Source of the DNA: Streptomyces hilarionis
Lineage (GTDB): Bacteria > Actinomycetota > Actinomycetes > Streptomycetales > Streptomycetaceae
Assembly: GCF_024539675.1 (NCBI RefSeq)
Contig: NZ_JAHHIT010000046.1
Location: forward strand, 1-64,000
Reading direction: 5' to 3'
Length of the DNA: 64,000 nt
Every line of letters begins with the position of its first letter. The stretch's first letter is position 1. The position numbers and the translations under genes were made by a program. The notes under the pieces were generated by a model that saw nothing but the letters and a program-made list of their open reading frames with translations, was not told where the DNA came from and did no database searches. Positions 25,546 through 33,317 of the stretch are shown here, in pieces.

Positions 25546-26229
25546 TCAGGCCGTGAAGCGGCCGGTGCGCCTGATCTCCGGGTAGTCGGTGGTCGCGCCG
25601 TCGAGTTCGAGGGCCCGGACGAGCCGCAGCTGCTCCTGGGTGTTGACCACCCAGCCGATGATCCGCAGGTCGCGCTTGCGGGCCTCCTCGACGATCTCCA
25701 GCGTCAGGCGCCTGAGGTTGAGGCAGAGCGTGGCGGCGCCGGCTGTCACGGCCCGGTCCACGATGTCGAGGCCGTAGCGGCTGCCGATGAGCGCCGTGCG
25801 CACCCCGGGGACCAGCCGCGCGATCTCGGCGACGGCCTCGTCGTGGAAGGAGGACACCTCCACCCGTCCCGTCAGGTCCCGGGCCGAGATCACCTCGGCC
25901 AGCGCCCGCGCCGCCTGGACGTCCTTGATCTCTGCCTGCAACGGTGTGCGCACCGCGTCCAGGACCTCCTCGAAGACCGGCACCCGCTCCCCGCGCCCGG
26001 CGTCGAGGGCCCGCAGCTCCGCGAGGGTCTGTTCGGCGACGGCCCCGGCGCCGTCGGTCGTGCGGTCCACGTCGGGGTCGTGCATGACGACCAGCGCGCC
26101 GTCCTTGCTCAGGTGCAGATCGAGTTCGATGACGTCGAGGCCGGCCTGCTCGGCGGCGACGAAGGAGCGCAGGGTGTTCTCGGGCTCGACGCCCATCACG
26201 CCGCGGTGGCCGATGGTGAGGAAGTTCAA
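25546..26229 (-). CDS. Glycerophosphodiester phosphodiesterase
   Basis: A 227-residue TIM-barrel enzyme. The GDPD signature is GHRGVMGVEPENTLRSF at the N terminus, then LDVIELDLHLSKDG and VVMHDPDVDRTTDG, which supply the catalytic His pair and metal-binding Glu/Asp residues. It hydrolyses glycerophosphodiesters to an alcohol and glycerol-3-phosphate. No signal peptide is seen, so it is probably cytoplasmic. The start is an uncommon TTG at 26229, chosen because family proteins begin exactly at this NFLTIGHRG position and no ATG/GTG is in frame close by. It is divergent from the DUF6421 operon. Confidence 0.88.
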   Translation of the reverse strand: MNFLTIGHRGVMGVEPENTLRSFVAAEQAGLDVIELDLHLSKDGALVVMHDPDVDRTTDGAGAVAEQTLAELRALDAGRGERVPVFEEVLDAVRTPLQAEIKDVQAARALAEVISARDLTGRVEVSSFHDEAVAEIARLVPGVRTALIGSRYGLDIVDRAVTAGAATLCLNLRRLTLEIVEEARKRDLRIIGWVVNTQEQLRLVRALELDGATTDYPEIRRTGRFTA

Positions 26230-26433
26230 GGCGGGACTCGTTTCCGTCGACGGCGGGGCCGGGGGAGCACACGGGCCGACGGCCGCGGGCAGCCCGGGAC
26301 ACGCGTGCGTCCCCCGACTTCCTACCCGCCCTGCCCGTGCGGAAGCGTTCGCCTCTCCGGTGTCGGACAGGAAATAGTGAGGTGAAGATGCGGGCGGGCA
26401 GGATAATTTCCCGAAGGTCCACTTGCTGGAGGA

Positions 26434-26468
26434 AACCTCGTATGCATACGGTGTCCTGACGCGAGGTT
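26434..26468 (+). promoter_or_regulatory. Leader hairpin and 12-bp palindrome before the DUF6421 operon
   Basis: CGTATGCATACG (26439-26450) is a perfect palindrome over the probable -10 region. Outer arms AACCTCG (26434-26440) and CGAGGTT (26462-26468) are also perfectly complementary and would enclose it. A TTGCTG -35-like box at 26423-26428 lies 16 bp from CATACG. Together this suggests an operator or a structured leader 20 bp before the start. Confidence 0.5.
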
Positions 26469-26487
26469 CTCCAGTGGAGGATGGGAC

Positions 26488-27885
26488 ATGACGGAAATTC
26501 TTGTGCAGGCAGCTACGGAGGATCGGGTTCCTCCGACGACCAGGGTGGTGGAGCACCCGGCGTGGCGCGTGCTCAAGGATGCCGTGGAGGAGATCCGGCC
26601 CTGGCAGGCCAAGGACGGATCGATCGACCTCACGGCCGAGGGCGCGCCGCAGCGTGCGGACGTCGAGCAGGCGGTCCGGCGGGTGATCGAGGCGGTCGAG
26701 GAGCTCTCCCCGCTGCTTCCGCACGACGCCGACTACCACCGCGCCCTGGCGAAGGACCTGCGGGTCTGGGCCGACGGCGGATTCGAGGTGCCGGACTTCC
26801 TCGACTCCCTGCTGGCCTTCCAGCCGGCCGCCGACCGCCGCGACGGCCTCCAGCACCTGGTCGTCTTCCCGATGTACACGCAGAACGGCAACCCGGACCG
26901 CAACCTGGAAGCGGTCGTGCTGCGCATGGTCTGGCCGGACTGGCTGGCGGAGCTGGAGCGCACCCGCTACGACAACCCGCTGTTCTGCGGCATCACCTTC
27001 GAGGACTTCACGGCCGGCTACGACACCAACTCGGCCGTCCTCTTCCCGGAGACCATCGCCGTCCGCGAAGCGCCGGAACGTTTCTCCTGGGGCGGCATCT
27101 TCTGCGACCGCGAGGCCGCCCGCTTCCGCCGGGTCACCGACGCGGCCGTCGACGTGCTGGGCCTGGAGCTGCCCGAGGACATCGCCGCCATGGTCCACGA
27201 CCAGAAGCGCTGCGAGGAGGCCTTCGTGCTGTGGGACATGGTCCACGACCGCACCCACAGCCACGGCGACCTGCCCTTCGACCCGTTCATGATCAAGCAG
27301 CGCCAGCCGTTCTGGATGTACGGCCTGGAGGAGCTGCGCTGCGACCTCACCGCCTTCAAGGAGGCCGTGAAGCTCCAGGACGACGGCGTCCCGCAGGCCC
27401 GTGACGTGCAGTACGCCGTCCTCTTCGACCGCATGTTCCGCTTCCCCGTCACCGGCGAGCGCGTGCGCAACTACGACGGGCTCGGCGGCCAGCTGCTCTT
27501 CGCCTACCTGCACAAGCACGACGTCATCCGCTGGACGGACAACAAGCTGCACATCGACTGGCAGCGCGCCCCGCAGGTCACCAACCAGCTCTGCGCCGAC
27601 ATCGAGCAGCTCTACCGCAACGGCATCGACCGCCCCAAGCTCGTGCACTGGTTCGCCGGCTACGAGCTGGTCTCGACCTACCTCGCCCCGCACCCGGGCT
27701 CCAAGTGGGCCAAGGGCCCCGACGCCCTGGACCTGACCCAGCCGCCGCGCAAGCTCGTGGACGACGTGCTTGCCGACGAGTTTCCGCTGAGCATGTTCTA
27801 TGAGGCACTGTCCAAGAAACTCAAGAGCGTGATCGCCTCGACCCGGGGCATCACGAGGGACGGCGCCGAGCGGATCGCCGCGTGA
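26488..27885 (+). CDS. DUF6421 protein, first gene of a coupled operon
   Basis: A 465-residue soluble protein of an uncharacterised actinobacterial family. Striking conserved-looking segments are FPMYTQNGNPDRNLEAVVLR, WGGIFCDREAARFRR, WDMVHDRTHSHGDLPFDPF (249-267) and MYGLEELRCDLTAF (277-290). The His253/His257 pair in HDRTH, followed by Glu281/282 in EELRCD, looks like a metal site; this is my inference. The ATG at 26488 follows GGAGGATGGGAC. It is preceded by a palindrome and leader hairpin, and followed by an SDR gene whose possible GTG start overlaps its stop. The gene order suggests one pathway with SDR and aldolase-like enzymes. Confidence 0.85.
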   Translation: MTEILVQAATEDRVPPTTRVVEHPAWRVLKDAVEEIRPWQAKDGSIDLTAEGAPQRADVEQAVRRVIEAVEELSPLLPHDADYHRALAKDLRVWADGGFEVPDFLDSLLAFQPAADRRDGLQHLVVFPMYTQNGNPDRNLEAVVLRMVWPDWLAELERTRYDNPLFCGITFEDFTAGYDTNSAVLFPETIAVREAPERFSWGGIFCDREAARFRRVTDAAVDVLGLELPEDIAAMVHDQKRCEEAFVLWDMVHDRTHSHGDLPFDPFMIKQRQPFWMYGLEELRCDLTAFKEAVKLQDDGVPQARDVQYAVLFDRMFRFPVTGERVRNYDGLGGQLLFAYLHKHDVIRWTDNKLHIDWQRAPQVTNQLCADIEQLYRNGIDRPKLVHWFAGYELVSTYLAPHPGSKWAKGPDALDLTQPPRKLVDDVLADEFPLSMFYEALSKKLKSVIASTRGITRDGAERIAA

Positions 27886-27926
27886 GCGACCTGCGTACCG
27901 AGAACACTGCTCAGGAGGCGAGGAAC

Positions 27927-28673
27927 ATGGGGAACGGGGCTCTCAGCGGTGCGGTGATCGCGGTGGCCGGCGCGGGCGGACCCGCGGGCCGGGCGGCACT
28001 GCTCAGGCTCGCCGAGGCCGGCGCGACCGTCGTCGGCGCGGACAACGACCCGGAGCGTCTGGCGGAGGCCGTCGACGCGGCGCGCTACGGGGCCGGGGGC
28101 GCCACCGTCACCGGCGAGCCGGTCGACCTGCTCGACCTGGACTCGACCCGCGACTGGGCGCTGCGCGTCGAGAAGGAGTTCGGCCGGATCGACGGCCTGG
28201 TCCACCTCGTCGGCGGCTGGCGCGGCAGCGAGACGTTCATCAAGACCAGCCTGGACGACTGGGACTTCCTGGAGCTGCTGCTCATCAAGACCGTGCAGCA
28301 CACCTCCCTCGCCTTCTTCGAGGGGCTCCAGCGCAGCGACCGCGGCCGGTACGTGCTGATCAGCGCGTCCGGCGCGACCAGGCCCACCGCGGGCAACGCC
28401 GCCTACGCCGCGGCCAAGGCCGCCTCCGAGGCCTGGACGCTGGCGCTCGCCGACGCCTTCCGCAAGGCGGGGGGCGCGGACGGACCGACCTCGGCGGCTG
28501 CGATCCTGGTGGTGAAGGCGCTGGTGCACGAGGCGATGCGCGCCGACCGCCCCAACGCGAAGTTCGCGGGTTTCACGGACGTCAAGGACCTGGCCGAGGC
28601 CATCGCCGGAGTCTGGGAGAAGCCCGCCACCGAAGTGAACGGACAGCGTCTGTGGCTCACCGAGCAGCCGTGA
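27927..28673 (+). CDS. SDR-family oxidoreductase
   Basis: A 248-residue Rossmann-fold enzyme. The cofactor motif is VAGAGGPAGRAAL in place of TGxxxGxG, an acidic residue follows in GADNDPERL, HLVGGWRG is seen, and the catalytic region has Ser in LISASGATR and YAAAKAA, i.e. the Y-x3-K pair. The substrate is unknown. The ATG at 27927 has a textbook AGGAGG at 27913-27918 and is preferred. A GTG at 27882 would overlap the DUF6421 stop as GTGA and add 15 residues. The stop overlaps the GTG of the next gene by 4 bp, so this is the middle gene of a coupled three-gene operon. Confidence 0.87.
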   Translation: MGNGALSGAVIAVAGAGGPAGRAALLRLAEAGATVVGADNDPERLAEAVDAARYGAGGATVTGEPVDLLDLDSTRDWALRVEKEFGRIDGLVHLVGGWRGSETFIKTSLDDWDFLELLLIKTVQHTSLAFFEGLQRSDRGRYVLISASGATRPTAGNAAYAAAKAASEAWTLALADAFRKAGGADGPTSAAAILVVKALVHEAMRADRPNAKFAGFTDVKDLAEAIAGVWEKPATEVNGQRLWLTEQP

Positions 28674-29740
28674 ACCCTCCGAAGACCGACGCCCGTCGCC
28701 ACCACGATCCCGAGATCCGCGGCTTCGCCAGCGACAACTACGCCGGGGTGCACCCGGAGGTGCTGGCGGCGCTGGCCGTGGCCAACGGCGGCCATCAGGT
28801 GGCGTACGGGGAGGACGACTACACCGAGAACCTCCAGGGGATCGTCCGCAGTCATTTCGGGCCGACGGCGGAGGCCTTCCCGGTCTTCAACGGCACCGGC
28901 GCGAACGTCGTCGCGCTCCAGGCGGTCACCGACCGCTGGGGCGCGGTGATCTGCGCCGAGAGCGCCCACATCAACGTGGACGAAGGCGGCGCGCCCGAGC
29001 GCATGGGCGGGCTGAAGCTGCTCACCGTGCCCACCCCCGACGGCAAGCTCACCCCGGAGCTGATCGACCGGCAGGCCTGGGGCTGGGAGGACGAGCACCG
29101 CGCGATGCCGCAGGTCGTCTCGATCACCCAGAGCACGGAGCTCGGCACGCTCTACACGCCCGAGGAGATCCGCGCGATCTGCGACCACGCCCACGCGCGG
29201 GGCATGAAGGTCCACCTGGACGGCTCCCGCATAGCCAATGCGGCGGCCTCGCTGGACGTCCCGATGCGGACGTTCACCAACGCCGTCGGCGTCGACGTCC
29301 TGTCCTTGGGCGGGACCAAGAACGGCGCGCTGTTCGGTGAGGCGGTCGTCGTGATCAACCAGGACGCCGTCAGCCACATGAAGCACCTGCGCAAGCTGTC
29401 GATGCAGCTCGCCTCGAAGATGCGCTTCGTGTCGGTCCAGCTCGAGGCGCTGCTCGCCAGGGACCTGTGGCTGCGCAACGCGCGCCACGCCAACGAGATG
29501 GCCCAGCGGCTGGCGGAGGGCGTGCGCGCCGTGCACGGCGTCGAGGTCCTCCACCCGGTGCAGGCCAACGGCGTCTTCGCGCGGCTCCCGCACGACGTGA
29601 GCGTGCGCCTGCAGAAGCGGTTCCGGTTCTACTTCTGGGACGAGGCGGCGGGCGTCGTGCGCTGGATGTGCGCGTTCGACACGACCGAGGACGACGTGGA
29701 CCTGTTCGTGGCGGCCGTCAAGGAGGAGATGGCGCGGTAG
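28670..29740 (+). CDS. Low-specificity L-threonine aldolase-like PLP enzyme
   Basis: A 356-residue fold-type I PLP enzyme of the threonine aldolase/beta-eliminating lyase group. Key features are FASDNYAGVHPEVL at the start, FNGTGANVVALQA, the ring-stacking His in AESAHINVDEGGAPE, HLDGSRIANA (Asp184, Arg187) and the Schiff-base Lys217 in SLGGTKNGALFGEA. Classic members cleave threonine or allo-threonine to glycine and acetaldehyde. The GTG at 28670 overlaps the SDR stop by 4 bp. With SDR and DUF6421 it probably forms one pathway acting on a beta-hydroxy amino acid or related compound, which I cannot identify. Confidence 0.9.
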   Translation: MNPPKTDARRHHDPEIRGFASDNYAGVHPEVLAALAVANGGHQVAYGEDDYTENLQGIVRSHFGPTAEAFPVFNGTGANVVALQAVTDRWGAVICAESAHINVDEGGAPERMGGLKLLTVPTPDGKLTPELIDRQAWGWEDEHRAMPQVVSITQSTELGTLYTPEEIRAICDHAHARGMKVHLDGSRIANAAASLDVPMRTFTNAVGVDVLSLGGTKNGALFGEAVVVINQDAVSHMKHLRKLSMQLASKMRFVSVQLEALLARDLWLRNARHANEMAQRLAEGVRAVHGVEVLHPVQANGVFARLPHDVSVRLQKRFRFYFWDEAAGVVRWMCAFDTTEDDVDLFVAAVKEEMAR

Positions 29741-29820
29741 CGGCGCCGGCGGCCCACGAGAACCCACCGGGATCGGGGCGTCGGCTGTAATGCATAGGTA
29801 TGCGGTCACCTGAAAAGTCA

Positions 29821-29850
29821 TTGACGCTCGGGTGGCCGTTTTCCTATGCT
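29821..29850 (+). promoter_or_regulatory. Promoter for a probably leaderless transglutaminase-like gene
   Basis: TTGACG (29821-29826) and TATGCT (29845-29850) are 18 bp apart, a good SigHrdB-type match. The expected start of transcription, near 29857, coincides with the ATG at 29859. No ribosome site is present. Confidence 0.7.
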
Positions 29851-29858
29851 CTCCCGGT

Positions 29859-30665
29859 ATGGAGCCGATCCAGGAGAACCCTGACCTGTCCGCCTATCTG
29901 GCCGCTGACGAGGTCATCGACCATCACCATCCACGGGTGCGCGAGACGGCCGCACGGCTCGCGAGGGACGCCGAGGACTCGTATGCCTATGCGGCGCTGG
30001 CCTTCGCCTACGTCCGTGACGCCGTGTCCCACTCGCACGACGCCGGGGACCCGCGGGTGACCTGGCGCGCCTCGGACGTGCTGGCGCGGGGGACGGGCGT
30101 CTGCCACGCCAAGGCCCACGCCCTGACCGCGCTGCTGCGCGCCGAGGACATCCCGACGGGGCTCTGCTACCAGCGGCTCGCGCACGACGACGGCGGGGGC
30201 CATGTCGTGCACGGACTCGTCGCGGTGCGTTTCGGCGGCGCCTGGCACCGCCAGGACCCGCGCGGCAACAAGCCGGGAGTGGACGCGCGGTTCTCGCTGG
30301 ACGGCGAGCGTCTCGCCTTCGTCCCCGACCGCGAAGCGGGGGAGTGCGACTACCCGGGCCTGTACGCGGCGCCGCACCCCGCCGTCATCGGCGCCCTGCG
30401 TTCCGCCCCGGACCGGGCGCGGCTGTGGGAGACCCTCCCACCGCGCTCTGAGGCGGCGTACCGCCCGCGGCGCGGTGGTGGGTGGGGGCGCACCGGGGAG
30501 GCGCCCGGCGGCCCCCGCCGGGCGAAGGTCCGGCACGGGGCGTCGGGGCCTCGCCCGCGTCAGCGCGCCTCGGCCTCGCGGACCTGCTCCGGCGTGGGCG
30601 CGGTGCCGCCGAGGTGGGCCGGCATCCACCAGGTGTCGCTCGCGTCCTTGGGGCGGACGGGGTAG
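29859..30665 (+). CDS. Transglutaminase-like cysteine peptidase-fold protein, probable 3' frameshift
   Basis: A 268-codon frame. The transglutaminase-like catalytic triad is visible: Cys82 in GTGVCHAKAHAL, His118 in GHVVHGLVAV and Asp133 in WHRQDPRGN. Homologous proteins are normally about 196 residues and end soon after ARLWETLP. Here the frame continues for about 70 arginine-rich residues and overlaps the convergent acyltransferase gene by 106 bp. In the +1 frame, the bases at 30440-30451 read Thr-Ala-Leu-stop, so one missing base in the CCC run near 30437-30439 would explain the extension. The natural end would then be 30451. It is preceded by a strong promoter and is probably leaderless. 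Confidence 0.75.
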   Translation: MEPIQENPDLSAYLAADEVIDHHHPRVRETAARLARDAEDSYAYAALAFAYVRDAVSHSHDAGDPRVTWRASDVLARGTGVCHAKAHALTALLRAEDIPTGLCYQRLAHDDGGGHVVHGLVAVRFGGAWHRQDPRGNKPGVDARFSLDGERLAFVPDREAGECDYPGLYAAPHPAVIGALRSAPDRARLWETLPPRSEAAYRPRRGGGWGRTGEAPGGPRRAKVRHGASGPRPRQRASASRTCSGVGAVPPRWAGIHQVSLASLGRTG

Positions 30666-31288
30666 GCGCGCTGGGCGGCTTCCAGGAGTTCCTGGACGCG
30701 CTCGCGCAGCTGGCGGGTGATGGCCCCCGCGTACTTGTCCCGGGAGGCCTCCATGGCCTCGCCCACCCGGATGGTGATCGGGGTGTGGCTGCGCTTGAAG
30801 TTGCGCGGGTGCCCCTTGGTCCACAGGCGCTGCGTGCCCCACAGGGCCACCGGGATCAGCGGGACGCCCGCCTCCTGCGCCATGCGGGCCGCGCCGGACT
30901 TGAAGCTCTTCAGCGTGAACGACTGCGAGATGGTGGCCTCGGGGAAGACGCCGACGATCTCGCCCGAGCGCAGCGACTCCAGGGCGTGCGCGTAGGCCGT
31001 CTCGCCCTGCTTGCGGTCCACCGGGATGTGCTTCATGCCGCGCATCAGCGGACCGGAGATCCGGTGGCGGAACACGGACTCCTTCGCCATGAAACGCACG
31101 AGACGCTTCTGCGGGAGGGCGGCCAGACCGTCGAAGATGAAGTCGAGGTAGCTGATGTGATTGCTCACCAGCACGGCACCACCTGAGCGCGGGATGTTCT
31201 CCGACCCCTTGCAGTCGATCTTGAGGTCCCAGGCCTTGAACAGGGTCTGGGCGAGGCCGACGACGGGGCGGTAGACAAGCTCTGCCAT
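30560..31288 (-). CDS. plsC: 1-acyl-sn-glycerol-3-phosphate acyltransferase (PlsC family)
   Basis: A 242-residue membrane-associated acyltransferase. The catalytic NHxxxxD motif is NHISYLD (His44, Asp49). The glycerol-phosphate-binding block is FPEATISQSF, and the PVALWGTQRLW block is typical. It acylates lysophosphatidate to phosphatidate in membrane lipid synthesis. The ATG at 31288 begins the conserved MAELVYRPVVGLAQ sequence; GGAAGGG lies about 14 nt upstream, rather far. A TTG at 31339 is possible but less likely. Its 3' end is overlapped by the extended transglutaminase frame, which supports that frame being an artefact of a frameshift. Confidence 0.9.
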   Translation of the reverse strand: MAELVYRPVVGLAQTLFKAWDLKIDCKGSENIPRSGGAVLVSNHISYLDFIFDGLAALPQKRLVRFMAKESVFRHRISGPLMRGMKHIPVDRKQGETAYAHALESLRSGEIVGVFPEATISQSFTLKSFKSGAARMAQEAGVPLIPVALWGTQRLWTKGHPRNFKRSHTPITIRVGEAMEASRDKYAGAITRQLRERVQELLEAAQRAYPVRPKDASDTWWMPAHLGGTAPTPEQVREAEAR

Positions 31289-31476
31289 GGGCGGGGCGAA
31301 CCCTTCCTTCTCTTTGCCGGGGATGCCTCCCGGCGGCAAAGTTACGCAGCCGTAGGTTTACGGCATCTCGCAGATCGTGCCCGAAGAACGGCCGGGGAGC
31401 CAGCCCTGGTGCCCGGCGGCGGCGAGATACTCGTCACGTCGGCCCCCTTGATCCACCTCGGGCTTTTAAGTGGTCT

Positions 31477-31893
31477 TTACTCCACCCGAACCGCGACGCG
31501 CCGCACGAGCAGGTACATCTCGCATCCCAGGCAGTACCCGAAGGCGGCATTGAGGAACGCGGCGGCCAGCGCGGCCCCCGTCGCCGCGAGACCGAGCCAC
31601 TCCGGCCCGAGGACGAGACCGACGAGGCCGAGGCCCGCGAACAGCAGGCCCACGGCCTGGGCGAACCGCGGCGGCTCCGGCGCCTCGAACGCCACCGGCG
31701 GCCCGAGTCGCGGCCGGACGAGGCGACGGAACACCCAGCCGTACGGCGAACGCCCCGGTCCGCCCGCCGCGCCCAGCGCGAACGCCAGCGTCTGCCAGGC
31801 CAGCAGCCAGGGGCTGCCGGTGATGAGGACGACCGCGAGCACCACGGTCGTCACGGCGGCCCCGAAGCGCGGGCCCCTCGCGTCGATGTCCAT
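31477..31893 (-). CDS. DUF4395 membrane protein with an intramembrane CxxC
   Basis: A 138-residue protein with about four membrane helices: two near the N terminus (about 11-45) and two near the C terminus (about 78-130). It ends with FGYCLGCEMYLLVRR, where Cys121 and Cys124 form a CxxC motif at the membrane edge. The DUF4395 family is often encoded beside thioredoxin-like proteins. Here the divergent neighbour, 75 bp away, is a membrane-anchored thioredoxin, suggesting the pair exchange electrons or disulfides; this is inferred. The ATG at 31893 begins MDIDARGPRF, typical of the family. Confidence 0.85.
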   Translation of the reverse strand: MDIDARGPRFGAAVTTVVLAVVLITGSPWLLAWQTLAFALGAAGGPGRSPYGWVFRRLVRPRLGPPVAFEAPEPPRFAQAVGLLFAGLGLVGLVLGPEWLGLAATGAALAAAFLNAAFGYCLGCEMYLLVRRVAVRVE

Positions 31894-31968
31894 GAATCAA
31901 GCATTCCGCATAGGGCAGGATGCACGGGGCCGGGAATCTTTGCAGTCTCGTGAACGCTGCAACGGCCG

Positions 31969-32382
31969 ATGACCGGACTCATGGTGTGCGTGGCGGTGCT
32001 CGCGGCGGCGAGCGCCTTCGGACTGCTGCATCGGCGGCGGAGCGGGAGGGTACGAGTGCGCGGGCGGGACGACGGCAGGCGGCTGGGCGCGGACCGGCTC
32101 GGCGGCGAACTGGGCGAACGGGCCACGCTCGTGCAGTTCTCCAGCGCCTTCTGCGCGCCGTGCCGGGCCACCCGCAGGGTGCTCGGCGAGGTGGCCGGCC
32201 TGGTCCCCGGAGTCGCCCACATCGAGATCGACGCCGAGGCGCGGCTGGACCTCGTGCGCGAACTCGACATCCTCAAGACGCCGACCGTGCTGGTCCTCGA
32301 CGCCGAGGGCCGGATCGTCCGGCGCGCCACCGGTCAGCCCCGCAAGGCCGACGTCGTCGCGGCGTTGGGGGAGGCGGTGTGA
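31969..32382 (+). CDS. Membrane-anchored thioredoxin-like protein
   Basis: A 137-residue protein with an N-terminal membrane anchor (residues 3-20), a basic stop-transfer stretch and a thioredoxin fold. The active site is FSSAFCAPCRATRR (Cys62, Cys65), and the cis-proline loop is LKTPTVLVLD. The orientation rule of positive residues after the helix suggests the domain faces the cytoplasm, though this is uncertain. It is divergent from a DUF4395 protein with its own CxxC, so a shared thiol-redox function is plausible. The ATG at 31969 starts directly at the anchor. Confidence 0.86.
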   Translation: MTGLMVCVAVLAAASAFGLLHRRRSGRVRVRGRDDGRRLGADRLGGELGERATLVQFSSAFCAPCRATRRVLGEVAGLVPGVAHIEIDAEARLDLVRELDILKTPTVLVLDAEGRIVRRATGQPRKADVVAALGEAV

Positions 32383-32465
32383 CCTGCGGTGGGGGAACGG
32401 TGAGGCATCTCCCAGTTGCCGGGACGGACTTGACTGTGCGTGCCGGCCGTCGTCAGCCTGGCCGT

Positions 32466-32546
32466 ATGTCCGTCGAACTCCTTCTCCACGGGCGGGTCCA
32501 CGTGGATCTGCTCCGTACCGCGAGCGCGCGCTGTCCGGTCCGTTGA
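32466..32546 (+). CDS. 26-residue cryptic leader peptide (HVDLLR...C type)
   Basis: A 26-codon frame beginning at ATG 32466 and ending TGA at 32546, too short for usual gene calling. Its sequence has the core VHVDLLRTASARC, matching the short actinobacterial leader peptides with a conserved HVDLLR stretch and a late cysteine that precede sulfur-assimilation and related reductase genes. The stop lies 44 bp before the flavin reductase ATG. Translation of this peptide probably controls the downstream gene, for example by ribosome stalling at Cys or Arg codons; this is inferred. Confidence 0.75.
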   Translation: MSVELLLHGRVHVDLLRTASARCPVR

Positions 32547-32590
32547 GCGCCCACGGCCCGACCCGCAACTTCCCGCAGAAGGACGACCCC

Positions 32591-33100
32591 ATGACGGCCA
32601 CCCCCGACCTCGGCCTCGGCCGGCTCGCCTCCCCCGATCTCCTGCGCTCCGTCTTCCGGCGCCACGCGGCCGGAGTCGCCGTGATCACCGCCGCGGGCGA
32701 GAGCGGTCCGGTCGGCTTCACCGCCACCTCGCTCAGTTCCGTGTCGGCGGAGCCGCCGATGCTCTCCTTCGGCATCGGCACCGGCGCCTCCAGCTGGCCC
32801 GCGGTGTCGCGGGCGGAGTACGTGGGGGTCCACATACTCGGCGAGCACCAGCAGGCGCTGGCCGCCACCTTCGCCCGCAGCGGCGCCGACCGCTTCGGCG
32901 CGCCGACCGCGTGGCGTGAGGGGCCGCAGGGGGTTCCCGTGCTGGACGACGTGCTCGCCTGGCTGGTGTGCCGCGTCGTCGCCCGCGTGCCCGCGGGAGA
33001 CCACCGCATCGTGCTGGCCGAGGTGGTCCTCGGCGACCCGACGGGCACGGGCCGTCCGCTGCTGTACCACCAGGGTCGGTTCACGGCTCTGCGGGATTGA
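32591..33100 (+). CDS. Flavin reductase-like (HpaC/ActVB type) protein
   Basis: A 169-residue flavin reductase domain. Landmarks are LRSVFRRHAAGVAVITAAGESGPVGFTATSLSSVSAEPPMLSF (flavin-phosphate binding) and NADH-domain-like HILGEHQQALAATFA. It reduces FMN or FAD with NAD(P)H to feed a partner monooxygenase. No such partner is encoded next door. The ATG at 32591 follows AAGGA with 7-nt spacing; a TTG at 32543 overlapping the leader-peptide stop is the alternative. The leader peptide upstream suggests post-transcriptional control and a role tied to sulfur metabolism. Confidence 0.86.
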   Translation: MTATPDLGLGRLASPDLLRSVFRRHAAGVAVITAAGESGPVGFTATSLSSVSAEPPMLSFGIGTGASSWPAVSRAEYVGVHILGEHQQALAATFARSGADRFGAPTAWREGPQGVPVLDDVLAWLVCRVVARVPAGDHRIVLAEVVLGDPTGTGRPLLYHQGRFTALRD

Positions 33101-33173
33101 TCACTGGGCCGCCGTCCTGCGCCCGCGCCGGGTTCCGATTACGCTGCGTTGCACAGGTCACAGTTCAAAGCGC

Positions 33174-33202
33174 TTGCTTAGCGGGAACCAACTGGGTGTA
33201 CT
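33174..33202 (+). promoter_or_regulatory. Candidate etfBA promoter
   Basis: TTGCTT (33174-33179) and TGTACT (33197-33202) are 17 bp apart, upstream of a roughly 110-nt leader before etfB. Confidence 0.55.
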
Positions 33203-33317
33203 GGCGAGTAATATTTCGGTCGGAGCGCAGGCCGCCCCAACCGGGATCGGCCGCTTGAGACGCCTATGCTGCCTGGAAGAAGGCAGCCAGAACTGACGAT
33301 GCAGTAGGAGAGCCGGC

